A stretch of 7,688 nucleotides of DNA, taken from contig UQSB01000074.1 of NCBI GenBank assembly GCA_900543505.1, positions 1 to 7,688 on the forward strand, given 5' to 3'. Source of the stretch: an uncultured Collinsella sp. (GTDB taxonomy: Bacteria; Actinomycetota; Coriobacteriia; Coriobacteriales; Coriobacteriaceae). Below the pieces are notes generated by a model. That model was given only the letters and a program-made list of their open reading frames with translations, made no database searches and had not been told where the DNA came from. Of the stretch, positions 3,772-7,688 are shown one piece after another (the first letter of the stretch is position 1; every line of letters starts with the position of its first letter). The translations under genes were made by a program, and so were the position numbers.

Positions 3772-6540
3772 TTACAGCAGTTCGCCGTGGCGGGCGATGT
3801 AGCGGCGCTTGGCCAGCTGGGTGAGTGCGATGTAGGCGGCGACGATGCTGACGAGCAGCGCGAAGAAGCTCGGCGGCAGCGGCATGAGGTCTAGCGCATC
3901 GGCGATGGGGCTTGCCGGCAGCCAGGTGACGAGTACCAGACCCAGCACGGTGAGAGCGCACAGTGCCGGCGCGGCGTGGTCGCGCGCGCTCGGCAGGCGC
4001 GGGGAGCGCAGCATGTGGATCACGAGCGTCTGCGACCACATGGACTCGACAAACCAACCGCTCTGGAAGAGCGCCGTAAAGGCCGCCATGCCTGCGACGT
4101 CGCCTACAGCGGCAAGCTCTGCCCAGCTTGAGCCCACGGCGGCGGGGCACACCACAAAGAAGAGCACGGCGAAAGTCACGATATCAAACAGTGAGCTCAC
4201 GGGACCCAACTCGAGCATAAAGCCCTTAATGGACGCGGCATCCCAGGCGCGCGGACGGGCGGTCCAGGCGTCGTCGACGGTGTCCCACGGCAGCGCGATG
4301 CACACGATCTCGTAGACCAGCGACAGCAGCACCAACTGCAGAGCGCTCATGGGCAAGAACGGCAAGAACAGGCTCGCGACGGTCACGGATAGCACGTTGC
4401 CAAAGTTGGAGCTCACCGTGGTCTTGAGGTACTTGAGTAGGTTGCCGTAGGTGCGGCGGCCTTCGATGATGCCGCGCTCGAGCACGCCCAGGTCCTTCTG
4501 GAGCAAGATGATATCGGCAGATTCCTTGGCAATGTCGACGGCCGAATCGACCGAGATGCCGCAATCGCTTGCACGCATGGCGGCGGCGTCGTTGATGCCA
4601 TCGCCTATAAAGCCCACGGTGTGGCCGAGCAGCTCGCGCATGACACGCACCAGACGCGCCTTCTGCAGCGGCGAGAGCTTGGCGAAGAGGTGGGTGTTCT
4701 CGGCGCGCTCGGCAAGTTCGGCGTCATCGAGCGCATCGATCTCGGAGCCCAGCAAGACGTTGCTCGCGTCGATACCGATCTGTTCGCAGACGGTGGCCGC
4801 GACGCGGTCGTTGTCGCCGGTCAGGACCTTGACTGCCACGCCCTTGGCCTCGAGGGTGGCGATGGCGCCCACGGCACTTGCTTTGGGCGGATCGAGGAAG
4901 GCCAAAAAGCCCATCAGCACCATGTCGCACTCGTCGGCAATGCCAAACTCGCCCACGCAGCGCGGATTGGTCTTCTGCGCCACGGCAATCACGCGCAGGC
5001 CCTCGGCATTGAGCCCGGCGACCTGCTGGCGAATCTGGGCGAGCTTATCTTCGGTGAGCGGCTGGGCGGCACCATCGACTTCGACAAAGGAGCAGATCTC
5101 GAGCATTTCCTCGGCAGCTCCTTTGGTAACCATCTGGGTTTTACCCTGGGCGTCGGCGACAACTACGCTCAGGCGACGGCGCGAGAAATCGAAGGGCACC
5201 TCGTCCACCTTGGTATAGCGGTCGCGCAGGCTCTGGCCCAGCATGGAATCGGGTGCTGCTGCCGAGGGCGTCACATCGGCGCGGTCGATGACGGCCAGGT
5301 CGATAAGGTTCTTGAGGCCAGTCTGGAAGAAGCTGTTCAAAAACGCATGGCGCAGTACGCGCACGTCCTCGTTGCCGTCGGTGTTGAGGTAGCGCTCGAG
5401 CACGATGCGGTCTTCGGTGAGGGTGCCGGTCTTGTCGCAGCACAGGACGTCCATCGCGCCGAGGTTTTGGATCGCCGGCAGTTCCTTGACGATAACCTGG
5501 CGACGGGCGAGGTCCTTGGCGCCCTGCGACAGGCTCGTGGTCACGATGACGGGGAGCATCTGCGGCGTGATGCCCACGGCCACGCTCGTGGCGAATAGCA
5601 GCGCGTCGATGACGTTGCCCTTGGTGGCGGCGTTGATGGCAAAGACGGCCGGCGCCATAACGAGCATGAGGCGTACGAGCAGCATGGAGACGCTCGAGAC
5701 GCCGCGGTCAAACGCGCTCTTCTCGCCGCGCCCGTTGAGCATCTTGGCGATGCCGCCCAGGTAGGTGTCCGAGCCGGTGGCAACGACGAGCGCCATGGCG
5801 GTGCCGTTTTGCACGGAGGTGCCGGTAAAGACGATGTTCTTGCAGGCAGAGAGTGGCAGCGCGGGGCCGTCGGCGCCCTCGACGGCCGTGGCGGCAGCGG
5901 TCTTCTCGACGGCCTCGCTCTCGCCGGTGAGCGCGGATTCGATCACAAACAGATCGCGCGCGGTGATGATGCGGGCGTCGGCCGGCACCATATCGCCGGC
6001 AGAGAGGCGGATCACATCGCCGGGGACGAGCTCGTCGAAGGGGATCTCGACGCGCTCGCCGTCGCGCAGGGCACAGCAGGTGTTGGAGACCAGGTCCTTA
6101 AGGGCCTCGGCCGCATTGCCGCTGCGGGCTTCCTGGATAAACTTCATGCCGCCCGATACCAGCAGCATGATGCCGATGACGATGACCGTGGAGGGGTCAC
6201 GCTGCAGCTCGGGCACGGCGAGCACGTCGATGTAGAGCGAGACCAGTGCGAGGGCGGCGAGGATGCCAGCGAAGGGTTCGACGAACGCGTCGGCGATGCG
6301 GCGGGCGAGCGTCTTGGTCGGCGCTTCGATGGTGTTGGGGCCGACGGCGCTCAGGCGCTCGGCGGCGTGCTCGGCGGTGAGGCCGTCGGCTGTGGCGTCG
6401 AGCAGCACGAGGGCATCCTCGGCGCTATGGGTGGCGGCGAATATGGTGTTCTTGGACATGCCGGTATGAGCGGCGGGGCGCGCCGTGCGGCGGCGCTTGG
6501 AGATGGCTTCGAGTACCGTGGCGGTTTTGAGCATCAGCAT
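3772..6540 (-). CDS. mgtA: Magnesium-translocating P-type ATPase (MgtA/MgtB type)
   Basis: This 922-residue P3B-type ATPase probably imports Mg2+ at the cytoplasmic membrane using ATP. A basic N-terminal tail (KRRR at 15-18) precedes M1 and M2 (about 88-134). The actuator loop has TGES at 205-208; M3 and M4 lie at about 284-337, with TPQML (325-329) in M4. The phosphorylated Asp is D369 in DKTGTLT, and nucleotide-domain motifs are KGA (473-475), TGDN (574-577) and GDGIND (646-651). M5 to M10 occupy about 710-909, and the chain ends GELL as in family members. Length matches the family (about 900). The start ATG at 6540 has AGGAGG five bases upstream; Met28 has none. M4 and M6 carry substitutions at positions that are Glu and Asn/Asp in classic MgtA. 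Upstream are a hairpin repeat and a small ORF that may control it; no M-box riboswitch is recognisable. Confidence 0.93.
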   Translation of the reverse strand: MLMLKTATVLEAISKRRRTARPAAHTGMSKNTIFAATHSAEDALVLLDATADGLTAEHAAERLSAVGPNTIEAPTKTLARRIADAFVEPFAGILAALALVSLYIDVLAVPELQRDPSTVIVIGIMLLVSGGMKFIQEARSGNAAEALKDLVSNTCCALRDGERVEIPFDELVPGDVIRLSAGDMVPADARIITARDLFVIESALTGESEAVEKTAAATAVEGADGPALPLSACKNIVFTGTSVQNGTAMALVVATGSDTYLGGIAKMLNGRGEKSAFDRGVSSVSMLLVRLMLVMAPAVFAINAATKGNVIDALLFATSVAVGITPQMLPVIVTTSLSQGAKDLARRQVIVKELPAIQNLGAMDVLCCDKTGTLTEDRIVLERYLNTDGNEDVRVLRHAFLNSFFQTGLKNLIDLAVIDRADVTPSAAAPDSMLGQSLRDRYTKVDEVPFDFSRRRLSVVVADAQGKTQMVTKGAAEEMLEICSFVEVDGAAQPLTEDKLAQIRQQVAGLNAEGLRVIAVAQKTNPRCVGEFGIADECDMVLMGFLAFLDPPKASAVGAIATLEAKGVAVKVLTGDNDRVAATVCEQIGIDASNVLLGSEIDALDDAELAERAENTHLFAKLSPLQKARLVRVMRELLGHTVGFIGDGINDAAAMRASDCGISVDSAVDIAKESADIILLQKDLGVLERGIIEGRRTYGNLLKYLKTTVSSNFGNVLSVTVASLFLPFLPMSALQLVLLSLVYEIVCIALPWDTVDDAWTARPRAWDAASIKGFMLELGPVSSLFDIVTFAVLFFVVCPAAVGSSWAELAAVGDVAGMAAFTALFQSGWFVESMWSQTLVIHMLRSPRLPSARDHAAPALCALTVLGLVLVTWLPASPIADALDLMPLPPSFFALLVSIVAAYIALTQLAKRRYIARHGELL

Positions 6541-6620
6541 AGGGTCCTCCTTGTTGAAGGGAGTTAGCGTACGTGTCGTATGTGCTTCAAAAAACCTAGA
6601 TGTCGCTCACGTCATGCTTT

Positions 6621-6663
6621 CGAACCACCACAAAGGGACAGGCACCTTTGTGGTGGTTTTGAC
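6621..6663. repeat. 43-bp hairpin repeat, copy 2 (in the mgtA leader)
   Basis: A perfect 14-bp stem (6623-6636 with 6645-6658) carries the loop gacaggca, and tttgac follows on the plus strand. It is the same repeat as 3712-3755, one loop base shorter. It lies about 80 bases upstream of the ATPase start, between that gene and the small upstream ORF, so it would form a hairpin in the mgtA leader RNA if transcription begins further upstream. Confidence 0.85.
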
Positions 6664-6679
6664 GATCGGCTGTTGGCGC

Positions 6680-6751
6680 TTATGCGTGCGCGGAATCCTC
6701 GCGGCGTGCCGAGGGCGACATGCAGGTTTTTCGACTATGACTGCCTTCCAT
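6680..6751 (-). CDS. Small ORF, possible mgtA leader peptide
   Basis: This 23-codon ORF upstream of and co-oriented with mgtA begins at ATG 6751. Its Shine-Dalgarno, AAGGAGGTG, is nearly perfect: the AGGAGG at 6763-6758 lies six bases from the start, stronger than that of most genes here. The product is hydrophilic, starting MEGSHSRKTCMSPSARREDS and ending AHA. It ends 139 bases before the mgtA start, with the 43-bp hairpin in between. Mg2+ transporter genes of enterobacteria are controlled by leader peptides (mgtL, mgtP), but those are proline-rich and this one is not, so any analogy rests on position alone. It might instead be the 5' fragment of a lost gene or an unrelated small protein. 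I do not recognise the sequence. Confidence 0.4.
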   Translation of the reverse strand: MEGSHSRKTCMSPSARREDSAHA

Positions 6752-6828
6752 GGCACACCTCCTTAAGGCCGGGCGCGGCGCGCTTTGGGTATCTCGTACC
6801 CGTTACAATCCGCCCGTATTCTTGATGA

Positions 6829-6857
6829 GGGGGTTTGTCGTGTCAACCCCTTTGTTT
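6829..6857 (+). terminator. Possible attenuator in the pyrE leader
   Basis: A stem ggggtt (6830-6835) with aacccc (6845-6850), extendable by one G-U pair, has a 9-base loop and is followed by tttgttt. That is the form of a weak intrinsic terminator on the plus strand, 119 bases before pyrE. A tacaat (-10-like) lies at 6804-6809, which would start a leader RNA of about 40 bases ending here. No PyrR-binding loop is recognisable and no good -35 is present, so attenuation of pyrE is a hypothesis. Confidence 0.35.
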
Positions 6858-6975
6858 GGAAAACCATTGCCCCTGACAAAGCCTTTACAGAATGCCGAGG
6901 CCCCAAAGCGCGCCCGCAACGCGCCCTGCCTGCGCTAAACTGGAAGGCACGTACGCGATTACGAGAGGAGCCCGC

Positions 6976-7659
6976 ATGGAGGCTTACAAGCAAGAGTTCA
7001 TCAAGTTCATGGTTGAGTCCGACGTTCTTAAGTTCGGCAGCTTTACGCTCAAGAGCGGCCGTCAGTCCCCGTTCTTTATGAACGCCGGCGCCTATGTGAC
7101 GGGCTATCAGCTCAAGAAGCTGGGCGAGTATTACGCCCAGGCCATCCACGATAACTTTGGCGACGACTTTGACGTGCTGTTTGGACCGGCCTACAAGGGT
7201 ATTCCGCTGGCCGTCGTGACCGCAATTGCCTACCACGAGCTGTACGGCAAGGAGGTCAAGTACTGCTGCGATCGCAAGGAGGCCAAGGACCACGGCGCTG
7301 ACAAGGGCAACCTGCTGGGCTACGAGCCCCAGGACGGCGACCGCGTGGTCATGGTCGAGGACGTCACCACCAGCGGTAAGTCCATCGACGAGACCTATCC
7401 CAAGGTCAAGGCTGCTGCCGATGTCGAGATCAAGGGCCTGATTGTGTCCCTCAACCGCATGGAGGTCGGCAAGGGTGGCGTGACCACCGCGCAGAAGGAG
7501 ATCGAGGCCAAGTACGGTTTCCCCGTCGCGAGCATCGTCTCCATGGCTGAGGTCGTCGAGACCCTCTACAACCACGAGATCGACGGCAAAGTCGTCATCG
7601 ACGACGAGCTCAAGACCGCCATCGACGCCTACTACGAGCAGTACGGAGCTCGGGAGTAG
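6976..7659 (+). CDS. pyrE: Orotate phosphoribosyltransferase
   Basis: This 227-residue enzyme converts orotate and PRPP to orotidine monophosphate and pyrophosphate, the penultimate step of de novo UMP synthesis in the cytosol. FGSFTLKSGRQSPFF (20-34) is the conserved N-terminal substrate region, and GPAYKGIPLA (70-79) follows. The flexible catalytic loop is DRKEAKDHG (99-107), with the expected Lys and His residues, and the PRPP-binding motif is VVMVEDVTTSGKS (124-136). It is slightly longer than the roughly 213-residue E. coli enzyme. The start ATG 6976 is supported by GAGAGGAG at 6963-6970; the frame is open further upstream but without a ribosome-binding site. No other pyrimidine gene adjoins within the window. 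A strong terminator hairpin overlaps the stop codon, so it looks like the last or only gene of its transcript. Confidence 0.95.
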   Translation: MEAYKQEFIKFMVESDVLKFGSFTLKSGRQSPFFMNAGAYVTGYQLKKLGEYYAQAIHDNFGDDFDVLFGPAYKGIPLAVVTAIAYHELYGKEVKYCCDRKEAKDHGADKGNLLGYEPQDGDRVVMVEDVTTSGKSIDETYPKVKAAADVEIKGLIVSLNRMEVGKGGVTTAQKEIEAKYGFPVASIVSMAEVVETLYNHEIDGKVVIDDELKTAIDAYYEQYGARE

Positions 7660-7686
7660 TTACGCGGGTTTACCAACCCGCGTAAC
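7659..7686 (+). terminator. Terminator hairpin after pyrE
   Basis: A perfect 12-bp stem, gttacgcgggtt (7659-7670) with aacccgcgtaac (7675-7686), has a 4-base loop (tacc). It starts at the last base of the pyrE stop codon. The window ends two bases later, so a U-run cannot be seen. Confidence 0.65.
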
Positions 7687-7688
7687 GG

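Noticed and set aside
4621..5598. 325-codon open frame on the plus strand inside mgtA
   Set aside because: It is antisense shadow of the ATPase, whose catalytic motifs fix the coding strand; composition is low-complexity His/Gly/Ala-rich.
6541..6770. M-box Mg2+ riboswitch upstream of mgtA
   Set aside because: Apart from the dispersed 43-bp hairpin I find no multi-helix structure or conserved M-box segments; a covariance search could still test this.
6763..7575. 270-codon open frame on the minus strand opposite pyrE
   Set aside because: It lies opposite the conserved orotate phosphoribosyltransferase motifs, and the Leu/Val/Gly-rich product resembles no family.

Overview
The window reads as a GC-rich chromosomal segment of a Gram-positive anaerobe. 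I infer a gut Coriobacteriia member, most likely Collinsella-like. The reasons are a membrane-embedded LuxR-type regulator, a Firmicutes/Actinobacteria-type Mg2+ P-type ATPase, an actinobacterial-style IS110 transposase, and hairpin repeats built around a GGGGAC core, which I recall from Collinsella intergenic regions. The taxon is an inference from memory, not a database result.

Layout. Positions 1-517 are the left end of an IS110-family insertion sequence on the minus strand: the first 89 codons of its DEDD transposase (GTG at 268) and a long non-coding leader. The leader folds into two consecutive stem / internal loop / hairpin modules, the architecture of an IS110 bridge RNA. The guide strands of the first module match the repeat into which the element is inserted; its right half survives at 518-537. 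Positions 541-702 hold the decayed 3' end of an unrecognised gene. Next come a ROK-family sugar kinase (814-1725), a 390-base intergenic region with three different hairpin repeats (1741-1788, 1803-1866, 1895-1924), and a G12 homopolymer at the ribosome-binding position of a 514-residue membrane-bound LuxR-family regulator (2117-3661). That regulator converges on a minus-strand magnesium P-type ATPase gene (3772-6540). A near-identical 43/44-bp hairpin repeat flanks the ATPase gene on both sides. A 23-codon ORF with a near-perfect ribosome-binding site lies upstream of it and may be a leader peptide. The window closes with pyrE (6976-7659), preceded by a possible attenuator and followed by a strong terminator hairpin.

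The genes do not form one pathway. The kinase serves carbohydrate use, the ATPase serves Mg2+ uptake, PyrE makes UMP, and the regulator's target is unknown. The unifying theme is repeat and mobile-element biology. The predicted bridge RNA target (12-mer acgtccccaatg) occurs intact three times in the repeats at 1741-1910, and a fourth site appears to have been used by the IS at 518. The standout observation is this readable RNA-guide to target relationship.
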